From NCBI RefSeq assembly GCF_007197995.1, contig NZ_VKKH01000004.1, positions 434,001 through 498,000 on the forward strand: a stretch of DNA of 64,000 nt, read 5' to 3'. The notes under the pieces are model-generated. The model was not told the DNA's origin and made no database searches. It saw only the letters and a list, made by a program, of their open reading frames with translations. Position 1 is the stretch's first letter. Every line of letters starts with the position of its first letter. Positions 45,984 to 53,660 of this stretch are shown piece by piece. This stretch comes from Aliiglaciecola sp. M165. Lineage in GTDB: Bacteria > Pseudomonadota > Gammaproteobacteria > Enterobacterales > Alteromonadaceae. Made by a program: the position numbers and the translations under genes.

Positions 45984-46964
45984 TTGAATAAAATCAGGCA
46001 AGCTCTTCCCGGTATTTGGGTAGCCGCGATCGTTGGATTAGCAGCGTTGTTCTTAAGCGAACATTATGGCGCCCCCGCAATGTTATTCGCGTTACTCCTG
46101 GGCATTGCTCTATCTTTTCTTTATGAAGACACCCAATGCAAAGAAGGCATAGAGTTTACCGCATGTCATATTTTGCGCATTGGTGTTGCTTTGCTTGGCC
46201 TGCGCATCGCCTTTGGCGACCTCGCTGCTCTTGGTTGGAAGACTGCAATACTGCTAGTTGTGGCCATAAGCAGCACCATTTTTGTTGGTATTTTATTAGC
46301 CAAAGTCTTTGGGCTTCAAAAGCGATTTGGCGTGCTTACCGGCGGCGCCGTCGGCATTTGTGGTGCATCCGCGGCAATGGCAGTCTCTGCCGTTTTACCC
46401 GACAGCAAAAATAAAGACAGAGATACCCTGCTAACTATCATTGGTGTTACGTCATTATCGACTATAGCCATGGTGCTCTATCCCATCGTTGCTGGTCTAC
46501 TGAATCTGGACGAAACCAGTACCAGCATATTTTTAGGCGGCACCATTCACGATGTTGCTCAGGTAGTCGGCGCAGGATATTCAGTTTCAGAACAAACGGG
46601 AGACTTAGCTACGCTGACCAAACTAGTCAGAGTAGCTTTTCTCATGCCGGTAGTGATTTGCATCTTGTTGGTTTTAAGAATGAACCTTAAACATACTGGA
46701 GATTCTAAACCACCAGGTATTCCTGGGTTTCTCATCGCGTTTGTCATCTTAATGACGGTCAACAGTGTGGTAGATTTGCCCAGCGCCGTCACTCAAGGTG
46801 CTACTGAGATTTCTCGTTTTGCACTGGTCATTTCCATCGCCGCCATTGGTATGAAATCAAACCTGAAACAGCTGCTCACCGTAGGCGCTAAACCAATCAT
46901 CATGCTTGTTGCTGAGACAGCTTGGATTGCAGGGTTAATTTTGCTGGCAATCCCTTACCTTTAA
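45984..46964 (+). CDS. YeiH/UPF0324 family putative sulfite/sulfate exporter
   Basis: A 326-residue membrane protein with about ten segments, belonging to the YeiH (UPF0324) family of putative anion exporters. Family blocks are LRIGVALLGLRIAFGDLAALG, VGICGASAAMAVSAVLPD, and FLGGTIHDVAQVVGAGYSVS. The protein probably exports sulfite or sulfate freed from a sulfonate. It follows the dioxygenase gene by 41 bases, so it belongs to the same operon, which supports a desulfonation pathway. The start is uncertain: TTG at 45984 sits 10 bases after AGGAG, while TTG at 45975 is too close to it. Confidence 0.87.
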   Translation: MNKIRQALPGIWVAAIVGLAALFLSEHYGAPAMLFALLLGIALSFLYEDTQCKEGIEFTACHILRIGVALLGLRIAFGDLAALGWKTAILLVVAISSTIFVGILLAKVFGLQKRFGVLTGGAVGICGASAAMAVSAVLPDSKNKDRDTLLTIIGVTSLSTIAMVLYPIVAGLLNLDETSTSIFLGGTIHDVAQVVGAGYSVSEQTGDLATLTKLVRVAFLMPVVICILLVLRMNLKHTGDSKPPGIPGFLIAFVILMTVNSVVDLPSAVTQGATEISRFALVISIAAIGMKSNLKQLLTVGAKPIIMLVAETAWIAGLILLAIPYL

Positions 46965-47060
46965 ACTTCTCTTTGGATTGCGTTGTATTTGGGGAACCTA
47001 GGCTAACCCCTTGAGAGGATGACGGTTAGGCGTCCTTCACATCATATCAATCTCGATAAC

Positions 47061-47906
47061 TTACTCATTTACGCTACACGCCGCACGAAAAGGAAATGAA
47101 AACCCTCCAGTATGTTCCAACATTGCTTTGTCACGCTGACCTGACTGGATGAAATTCATTAAGTGTTGATTGATGTCTTTCACGTACCGCTGTTTAGTCG
47201 CATTCACCACAAAAACCAAATCGACTTTACTTACAATAGTGGGTGATTGATAGAAGGTGTGGTTGCAATCCAATGTTGAAAGGAATGCTGAACGAGCGTT
47301 ATATTCGTTCATAATCGCAAAGTCGCAACGATTTTTCACCAACATACTAGTCATAGTGGCCTGGCTACTGGAATTCACTCTGATCATAGTTCCCTTTTCG
47401 AAATATTCTTGCAACACGGGATAAGTGTACCCATAACGCGTGCACACCAACGCGTTTTTTAGACTTGCTAACGCGAAATCTGATTTAAATGGTTTTGACG
47501 AATACAGGTAACTTTTGTGCTCAATGAAAGGTTCACTAAACACAAAACCTTCAGGTGAACTTAGCCACGCTTTACTGGAAAGAAATACATCATTTACACC
47601 TGTTCTGGTAAATCGTTCAATCCGCGAACGGCTAGTTTCCAATAGTTCAATTTGGATATTTGACTCATAGGACAGGCTTTTGAAAAAATCCATTACCGCG
47701 CCTTGATAGGTTTGACTGGTTTCATCAAGATAAAGATACGGAGCAGAACCAGGGGCATTAATCGCTAAGGTGAGGGTAATAGGTTTCGACTCCGCCAACG
47801 AATGCTGCGGGATTGCCCAGCAAACAAACATGATGAGAGCGAAAATCCACAAAGCTAATCCCCAAAACAATTCAATGGATACTTTACAACGAAGCTTAGT
47901 AGTCAT
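47061..47906 (-). CDS. Periplasmic amino-acid-type solute-binding protein (SBP family 3)
   Basis: A 281-residue protein with an N-terminal hydrophobic segment (about 13-34) and a two-lobe binding domain of the SBP_bac_3 family: ITLTLAINAPGSAPYLYLDE, YQGAVMDFFKSLSYESNIQ, FSEPFIEHKSYLYSS and the DFAIMNEYNARSAF hinge region. There is no ABC permease nearby. Such orphan proteins in Alteromonadales are often sensors or accessory binding proteins. It is on the same strand as the TonB receptor but separated by a terminator, so it is probably independent. Its relation to the sulfonate locus is unknown. Confidence 0.75.
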   Translation of the reverse strand: MTTKLRCKVSIELFWGLALWIFALIMFVCWAIPQHSLAESKPITLTLAINAPGSAPYLYLDETSQTYQGAVMDFFKSLSYESNIQIELLETSRSRIERFTRTGVNDVFLSSKAWLSSPEGFVFSEPFIEHKSYLYSSKPFKSDFALASLKNALVCTRYGYTYPVLQEYFEKGTMIRVNSSSQATMTSMLVKNRCDFAIMNEYNARSAFLSTLDCNHTFYQSPTIVSKVDLVFVVNATKQRYVKDINQHLMNFIQSGQRDKAMLEHTGGFSFPFRAACSVNE

Positions 47907-47936
47907 TGCCTACTTCATCAACTGTGTAGTAGACAC

Positions 47937-47971
47937 AAAAAAGCGCCCTCATCTATTCCAAGATGGGGCGC
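47937..47971 (-). terminator. Rho-independent terminator of the sulfonate-locus TonB receptor gene
   Basis: On the minus strand GGCGCCCCATC pairs with GATGAGGGCGC (one bulge) and is followed by six T, about 27 bases after the receptor stop. Confidence 0.8.
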
Positions 47972-47997
47972 CAACACACACACGTTTTAAAACTAGA

Positions 47998-50391
47998 TTA
48001 GAAATTCACCCGTAACTGCACACCAAAGTAACGGTCAGCATCACGCGGGATTTGATAACGGAATCCGTCACCGCTATAAGTGGTAACAAAACTCTTATCT
48101 GTCAGGTTTTTACCAATGATTGAAATACGATAGGCGTCATCGTCAAACGAAAAAGCCAGACTTGCATTTACAATTCCATAGCTTGGCAATAACGCTTCTG
48201 GGTTTGTTTGCGCAGTTGCGCCAGGTCCACCAGCAAAGATATCGTCGGTGTAGACGTAAGAGCCATTTAAGATGACATCCATTTCATCCAATTCCCAGAA
48301 ATACTCACCTACCACTGAGTATTTTAGATCAGGTGAAAACGGCAAATCTGCGCCAGAACGTCCGTCACAAGTTTCTAAGCCAACTGGGCAGCGGAATTCA
48401 TCCACTTCAGCATCCACAGACGCTAGACCACCAGATAATGAGAAGTTATCGGTAGCCTGCCATAAGAAATCAACCTCAATACCTTCAGTGATTACCGAAC
48501 CTGCGTTGGTCAATCGGGTGATGAATACACCGTCTAACAATTCAGGATTGTTCGCTTGGAAACCGTCAATTTCGGTGCGGAATAAAGCAACGTTGAATAC
48601 TAAATCACTGCTTGCATACTTGTAGCCAATTTCGTAAGAATCAGAGGTTTCCTCACCAATTGGCAAGGTATCGTTTTGTGCCATGTTGTAGAACACGTTA
48701 AACGCTGGGCCTTTGTAACCTTGCGCATAGGTGAAATACGCCATGCCACTGTCACCAATATCATGTTGTAAGCCAAGCTTAATGGAGAAATTGGATTCTT
48801 CAGTTTCGCCATCGAAGTCAGTATCAAAACTTCTCACGCCCACACCCGTGCGGCTAAATTCATCATTACTGCTGCGATTATGTTTGAAACTTACTTCATC
48901 TTCGGTGAAACGTGCTCCAAATAACGCTCTAAAATCGTCATTGAATTTATATTTACCATCGGCAAATAGTGCAATGTTTTGGAACTCTGTTTCCATAAAT
49001 GCCGTCGCACTGACGATATCGTTTGAATTACAGCTTAAGCCCTCAGCCGCGATAAAGTCGTTGACCTGCTGCTCTGTAGGGCTATCTATGCCAACAACGT
49101 CAGACAAGTATGTGCTGATAGCCGCTGGGAATTGACCATTGTTATTTTGGCAACTGGCATCACGAGTAAAGTTTCGCTCAGATTCTTGTTTCCAGTAGAA
49201 GAATCCAACCTGGTATTCGAGCGCGTTCGCAGTGGAAGACGCTAAACGGAATTCTTGCGAAAAGGTATTCCATTCTTGAGGACCAATATCATGCAATTGG
49301 AAAGGGACGCCAAACACAGGCAATGGCAGATCACCTGCAGTTGAAGTGAAATCCCCTTCACGGAATTCGGTATTTTCCCAATTACGATACGCGGTGATTG
49401 ACGTGAACGTATGATCGTCTAACGACTTGTCTACCTGAATTGAGAATGACGTGGACTCGTCCAAGGTACGGGTTTCAAAATCGTGATCGATTTGACGCTG
49501 TTCCAAATCTAAATCGCCAGTACCCGTGCTATTTGGTGACGCTTCAGATTGATGACGTCCACTGGGCGTTAACTCTAAATCAGCACAACAATCGTCATCT
49601 GATTTTACGTTTTCAAAGATAAATAGAATATCGGTATCGCTAGATGCCTCAACAGCAAGCATTGCGCGCACGCCTTCTTTATCGTAACCACTGGTGGTTT
49701 CGTTATTGAAGACGTTTTCAATATATCCATCAAAGCCAGATTTCAAAACGGTTAGGCTACCGCTGACATTGTCATTTAAAGGACCAGAAACGCTACCTTT
49801 GATGCGATATTCATTGTCTTGGAACATGGTTGCTTCAAAGCTTCCTTCAAAGGCACCTGAAGGCTTTTTAGTGGTGATGTTGACTACACCGGCAGAGGCA
49901 TTTTTACCAAACAATGTGCCTTGAGGACCACGTAACACTTCCACACGCTCTAAATCGTATAGATCGACAAATGCCTGGCCAGAGCGGCCCAGCACAACGC
50001 CATCGACAACGGTAGAAACACTTGGTTCTGCCGCAATACTGAATGAAATAGTACCGATACCACGAATGGTGATTGCCGAGTTACGGGTGGTGTTTCCTTT
50101 TCGGAAACTGACAGAAGGAACAAGGCTTTGTAACCCTTCCAAGTTAGCAGTGAACGCCGAGGCAATTTGATCTTCACGCAGCACTGAAACCGCCACGGGG
50201 ACTTCATTGAGGCTTTCTACACGTTTTTGTGAAGTCACTGTAATCTTCTCAAGAAGGCTTTCACGCTCTTGGGCGCCTTCTTCCTGTGCGTTCACGGCAA
50301 AGCCGGTGAGCATGCATGAACTTAACGCCAATGCGCGCACGACGCTGGAATTGAGTTTTGAGGGTCGGAATGCTTTTTTATTTGCTAACAT
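47998..50391 (-). CDS. TonB-dependent receptor in the sulfonate regulon
   Basis: A 797-residue classical TonB-dependent receptor. A signal peptide (ending GFAVNA near residue 37) precedes a TonB box-like EKITVTSQKR, a plug domain with ITIRGIGTISFSIAAEPSVS and LERVEVLRGPQGTLFGKNASAGVV, and a barrel with C-terminal FGVQLRVNF. The ATG at 50391 has GGAG upstream; the frame start at 50433 is rejected because it would place 14 residues before the signal. The operator core TCTTATATAAGA lies 172 bases upstream, the same word as at the other two operons. It could import sulfoquinovosyl glycerol or sulfolipid head groups; this is inferred from the regulon. Most TonB receptors of this type in Alteromonadales serve carbohydrates or siderophores. 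Confidence 0.9.
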   Translation of the reverse strand: MLANKKAFRPSKLNSSVVRALALSSCMLTGFAVNAQEEGAQERESLLEKITVTSQKRVESLNEVPVAVSVLREDQIASAFTANLEGLQSLVPSVSFRKGNTTRNSAITIRGIGTISFSIAAEPSVSTVVDGVVLGRSGQAFVDLYDLERVEVLRGPQGTLFGKNASAGVVNITTKKPSGAFEGSFEATMFQDNEYRIKGSVSGPLNDNVSGSLTVLKSGFDGYIENVFNNETTSGYDKEGVRAMLAVEASSDTDILFIFENVKSDDDCCADLELTPSGRHQSEASPNSTGTGDLDLEQRQIDHDFETRTLDESTSFSIQVDKSLDDHTFTSITAYRNWENTEFREGDFTSTAGDLPLPVFGVPFQLHDIGPQEWNTFSQEFRLASSTANALEYQVGFFYWKQESERNFTRDASCQNNNGQFPAAISTYLSDVVGIDSPTEQQVNDFIAAEGLSCNSNDIVSATAFMETEFQNIALFADGKYKFNDDFRALFGARFTEDEVSFKHNRSSNDEFSRTGVGVRSFDTDFDGETEESNFSIKLGLQHDIGDSGMAYFTYAQGYKGPAFNVFYNMAQNDTLPIGEETSDSYEIGYKYASSDLVFNVALFRTEIDGFQANNPELLDGVFITRLTNAGSVITEGIEVDFLWQATDNFSLSGGLASVDAEVDEFRCPVGLETCDGRSGADLPFSPDLKYSVVGEYFWELDEMDVILNGSYVYTDDIFAGGPGATAQTNPEALLPSYGIVNASLAFSFDDDAYRISIIGKNLTDKSFVTTYSGDGFRYQIPRDADRYFGVQLRVNF

Positions 50392-50561
50392 TGTGTTCTC
50401 CAAGATGTGTCCTGTTTTTATTCGCGTCGACACTTATCATCTGCTCGCCTGGTCATTGCATCAGGCGGCGCAAACAAGCCTGTGTGTTTCATTACACTGC
50501 TTTACAACATGCTTAGAATTTGTGCCATTAAAACGCCATCTTCTGACATTTTTGTTTTACT

Positions 50562-50575
50562 ATCTTATATAAGAC
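50562..50575 (-). promoter_or_regulatory. GntR operator candidate upstream of the TonB receptor
   Basis: On the minus strand GTCTTATATAAGAT, a 12-bp perfect palindrome core (50563-50574) with one flanking mismatch. Bases before it (TATATCTTCT) align with the -10 region and spacer of the 43938 promoter, so the site again lies just downstream of a possible -10. The rest of the region 50392-50719 holds no gene. Confidence 0.72.
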
Positions 50576-50719
50576 AGAAGATATACTAGAAAACTACCCA
50601 ATTCGTTATGAAGATGCAATCTTTTTGTGAAATTTAAGTTAAAGTTGTGGAGATTAAGATGTCACAGAATGTGACAATAAATACGTGGGCAATCCGTCAA
50701 ATAAACTAAAAAAGTGTGG

Positions 50720-51778
50720 CTAGCGGCAGCTTTGCACGGTTTCATCAAGTGCTTCTAGCCAAGTAGAACCATAATTATCGATAAACCATTGACGCATTTG
50801 CGCCGCTCCGTCGATAAATGCCTGCTTTTCCTCAGGTGTTGGACGATAAACCGTTCCACCGGCTTTCTCAAACAAGGCGTAAGATTCACTTTCGCCATTA
50901 ATGACTTTGTCTCTGGCTGCGATGCGCTGTTTGTCAAACCCTTGCTGAATGATTAACTGGATATCTTCTGGTAATTTTTGCCATTGAGGCTCTGAAAACC
51001 ACCACAAAGCCGCCATGTAAGAATGCCCATCGAGCACGATGTAATTTAAGTGCTCTTCGAGTTTGGCACCAATAATGTCCTGGATACCATTTTTACTGCC
51101 ATCCACTACACCGGTTGCCAACGCTGTGTATAGTTCCGCCCAGGAAACGGGAGTCGGATTCGCGCCCAACTGTTTAACCAGTTCTTGTTGCACCTTTGCT
51201 GGCGTTGTACGGATTTTCACTCCCTGTAAATCGGCAGGTGACCGAATCGGCGTCTCAGTGGTCGCAAAGTTACGCCAACCGCCGGTATTGGTCACTCCCA
51301 TCAACCGCAGTTGCAAGCCGTTTTCTAATACTTGCTCGCGCATTTTATCCATTATGGGACCTTGCATAACACATTCAGCCTGTTCGTCACCACTAAATGC
51401 ATAGGGCAGATCAAGAACCTGCGCCGGGGCGAAAAAGTTGCCTGTGCCACCTGCGGTAGTAGGAAACATCTCCAACACACCTTTTTGTAAATTGCCGATG
51501 CACTCTGGCACATTGCCACAGAACTGACCTGAAGCGAAAAGCTGAACCTGTACTCTACCCTCGCTGTGTTCTTCGACATACTGCTTAAAAGCCAGCAAGC
51601 CGGTGTAATCCTCATCCAACGTTGACGCTTGAATGGCGGCTTTTATGGTGAACTCTGCCTGACTGGATTCAGCTTGATACAAACCGATCCCGCAGCCGAT
51701 CACCACCAAAGCATAAATACTCAGTAAAAGTGTTCGTTTGTTGCTTATTTGCTTTTCACTTATTTGCTTTTGGTTCAT
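50720..51778 (-). CDS. TRAP transporter solute-binding protein DctP
   Basis: A 352-residue periplasmic binding protein of the DctP family. The N-terminal membrane segment (about 16-38) is a signal peptide or anchor; the core has GRVQVQLFASGQFCGNV, VLDLPYAFSGDEQAE, and the diagnostic LQGVKIRTTPAKVQQELVKQ with the conserved Arg that binds carboxylate (or, here possibly, sulfonate) groups. VDGSKNGIQDI follows. It delivers the ligand to the DctQM permease encoded directly upstream. The start is ATG 51778 or 51787; the first is better spaced from AGAAGA. Confidence 0.9.
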   Translation of the reverse strand: MNQKQISEKQISNKRTLLLSIYALVVIGCGIGLYQAESSQAEFTIKAAIQASTLDEDYTGLLAFKQYVEEHSEGRVQVQLFASGQFCGNVPECIGNLQKGVLEMFPTTAGGTGNFFAPAQVLDLPYAFSGDEQAECVMQGPIMDKMREQVLENGLQLRLMGVTNTGGWRNFATTETPIRSPADLQGVKIRTTPAKVQQELVKQLGANPTPVSWAELYTALATGVVDGSKNGIQDIIGAKLEEHLNYIVLDGHSYMAALWWFSEPQWQKLPEDIQLIIQQGFDKQRIAARDKVINGESESYALFEKAGGTVYRPTPEEKQAFIDGAAQMRQWFIDNYGSTWLEALDETVQSCR

Positions 51779-51790
51779 GGATGTCATCTT

Positions 51791-53077
51791 CTAGGCAAAA
51801 CCAAACCAGCGAGGCAAGGTCATTGTCAACGCGGGGAAATAGGTAATGGCGAAGATCACCAGGGCTTCAACCGCCAAAAAAGGCAACATCTCAACCGCTA
51901 TATTTTCAGTTTTTTCGTCTGATACTGAGGCAGCAACAAACAGCACCAAACCCATCGGGGGAGTTGCCAAACCGACGGTAAGATTGACACACATGATCAC
52001 AGCAAAATGCAGTGGATCAATGCCTAGGCTAATAAAAATTGGTGCCAGTACCGGACCTAAAATCAAAATTGCCGGACCTGCATCCAAAAACATACCGATC
52101 ACAAACAAGAACAAGTTAATAATGAGCAACAGCAACAACACGTTTTCCGTGATCCCCACCAACTCGCCTGCAAGCATATCTGCCATACCTGAGACAGTGA
52201 TGATCCAGGCAAAGGTTACCGCTGAACCGACTAACAACAAGATGGTACCCGACTGCACTGCCGCATTGATAAATACTGTTGGCAAGGATTTAGGCGTGAG
52301 GGTTTTGGTAAAATACAGGGTGATCACGAGTGCATAGGCCGCCGCCACCGCCGCCGCTTCTGTGGGGGTAAATACCCCCAACAATATACCACCAAGCAAA
52401 ATAACCGGAGTTAACAAGGGTAAAAATGATGATTTAAAAGCACTGCCACGTTCACCCCAAGTGGCCTTTGCGTTCGCCACAGGATAATTGCGTTTTTTGG
52501 CGATTCGGCTAGTCACCCACATCAAACCTGCACAAATTAACAAGCCGGGAACAATCCCCGCTAAGAACATGCCAGCAACCGAAACATTCATAATAAAGGC
52601 ATACAAAATCATGATCCCCGAAGGCGGGATGATCGGCCCTATCACCGATGAGGCGGCAGTTACCGCTGCGGCAAAACGGCGACTATAGCCATTTTGCTCC
52701 ATTGCTGGAATGAGCATTTTCCCCAAAGCTGACGTATCGGCAACTGCCGACCCCGACAATCCTGCAAAGAGAACTGAAGAAAGAATGTTCACCTGCGCCA
52801 AACCACCTCTAAGATGGCCTATCAAGGTTTGACTAAAATGCACAATCGATCGGGTAATCCCTCCTTGATTCATCAGCTCGCCAGCCAGAATAAAAAAGGG
52901 TACAGCCATTAATGGAAAGGAGTTCATCCCGGAATAAAGACGGTTCAGCAAGGCAGAGAAAAACACTTCATTGCCGTCTATCATTAAACTGACTCCGGGG
53001 CCAATTAGAAGGGCAAAAACCACGGGCGTGCCAGCAGTGAGCAGTAAAATGAAGATCCAAAAATAACTGAGCGACAT
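51791..53077 (-). CDS. TRAP transporter large permease DctM
   Basis: A 428-residue membrane protein with about twelve helices, the large TRAP subunit. Family blocks are AVPFFILAGELMNQGGI, FAGLSGSAVADTSALGKMLIPAM, PIIPPSGIMILYAF and GLATPPMGLVLFVAASVSD. It uses a sodium gradient to import the ligand captured by DctP. The ATG at 53077 lies one base after the dctQ stop; the longer frame to 53119 would overlap dctQ by 41 bases and is less likely. Confidence 0.93.
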   Translation of the reverse strand: MSLSYFWIFILLLTAGTPVVFALLIGPGVSLMIDGNEVFFSALLNRLYSGMNSFPLMAVPFFILAGELMNQGGITRSIVHFSQTLIGHLRGGLAQVNILSSVLFAGLSGSAVADTSALGKMLIPAMEQNGYSRRFAAAVTAASSVIGPIIPPSGIMILYAFIMNVSVAGMFLAGIVPGLLICAGLMWVTSRIAKKRNYPVANAKATWGERGSAFKSSFLPLLTPVILLGGILLGVFTPTEAAAVAAAYALVITLYFTKTLTPKSLPTVFINAAVQSGTILLLVGSAVTFAWIITVSGMADMLAGELVGITENVLLLLLIINLFLFVIGMFLDAGPAILILGPVLAPIFISLGIDPLHFAVIMCVNLTVGLATPPMGLVLFVAASVSDEKTENIAVEMLPFLAVEALVIFAITYFPALTMTLPRWFGFA

Positions 53078-53078
53078 G

Positions 53079-53618
53079 TTAGCTGGCCTCCCGCAATGCA
53101 GTGACAGAGTCTGGGTCAACTATTGAAGCCAATTGCACTAACCCGCGTTCAATCGCGATGAGAAACAAGCCGCCAAAAGCAAAGGGGGCACAACTGTAAA
53201 AATACGCCAATTTGACCGGCACAGAAGACGCATTGATTTGTAATCCACCCACCCAAAAGTCGAGACTTTCTAAGAAGAATATCGCACTGACTAGCGCGAC
53301 TAATATGGTTATCGCCAATTCACTGATTTTACGCAGCATTTGCGGTAAAGCATCAGCGAACATTTCAATGGACACATTGAGGTTTTCCCGATAAGCCCAG
53401 GGGGCGACTAAACACGCGACCCACACCATGGCATACTTAGATAGCTCTTCAGTCCAGGGTAAGGAGTTTTCCAAAATCCGAAAAAGGACTTGGGCCAGAA
53501 TAAAAATAAGCATCATGACCAACAATATTGCTGCCACGTTACGGCCCAACAAAGCGACTTTAACATTGACCAACCCGAGTCCTTTGGCCAGTTTAAGCAG
53601 CATGGCGCTAATGTTCAC
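53079..53618 (-). CDS. TRAP transporter small permease DctQ
   Basis: A 179-residue protein with four membrane helices, the small TRAP subunit. Its core has WTEELSKYAMVWVACLVAPWAYRENLNVSIEMF split over two blocks, the usual signature of DctQ. The GTG at 53618 has GGAA 7 bases upstream. The order GH31-dctQ-dctM-dctP with gaps of 42, 1 and 12 bases indicates one transcript, so the transported substrate is most likely the glycoside or sugar processed by the GH31 enzyme. Confidence 0.88.
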   Translation of the reverse strand: MNISAMLLKLAKGLGLVNVKVALLGRNVAAILLVMMLIFILAQVLFRILENSLPWTEELSKYAMVWVACLVAPWAYRENLNVSIEMFADALPQMLRKISELAITILVALVSAIFFLESLDFWVGGLQINASSVPVKLAYFYSCAPFAFGGLFLIAIERGLVQLASIVDPDSVTALREAS

Positions 53619-53660
53619 AATGACATTCCGGATATTGTTGCAGTCCTTTGGTAAACATGG

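Noticed and set aside
46965-47060. Terminator between the YeiH-like gene and the SBP gene
   Set aside because: GGCTAACC and GGTTAGGC pair imperfectly and there is no T-run on either strand.
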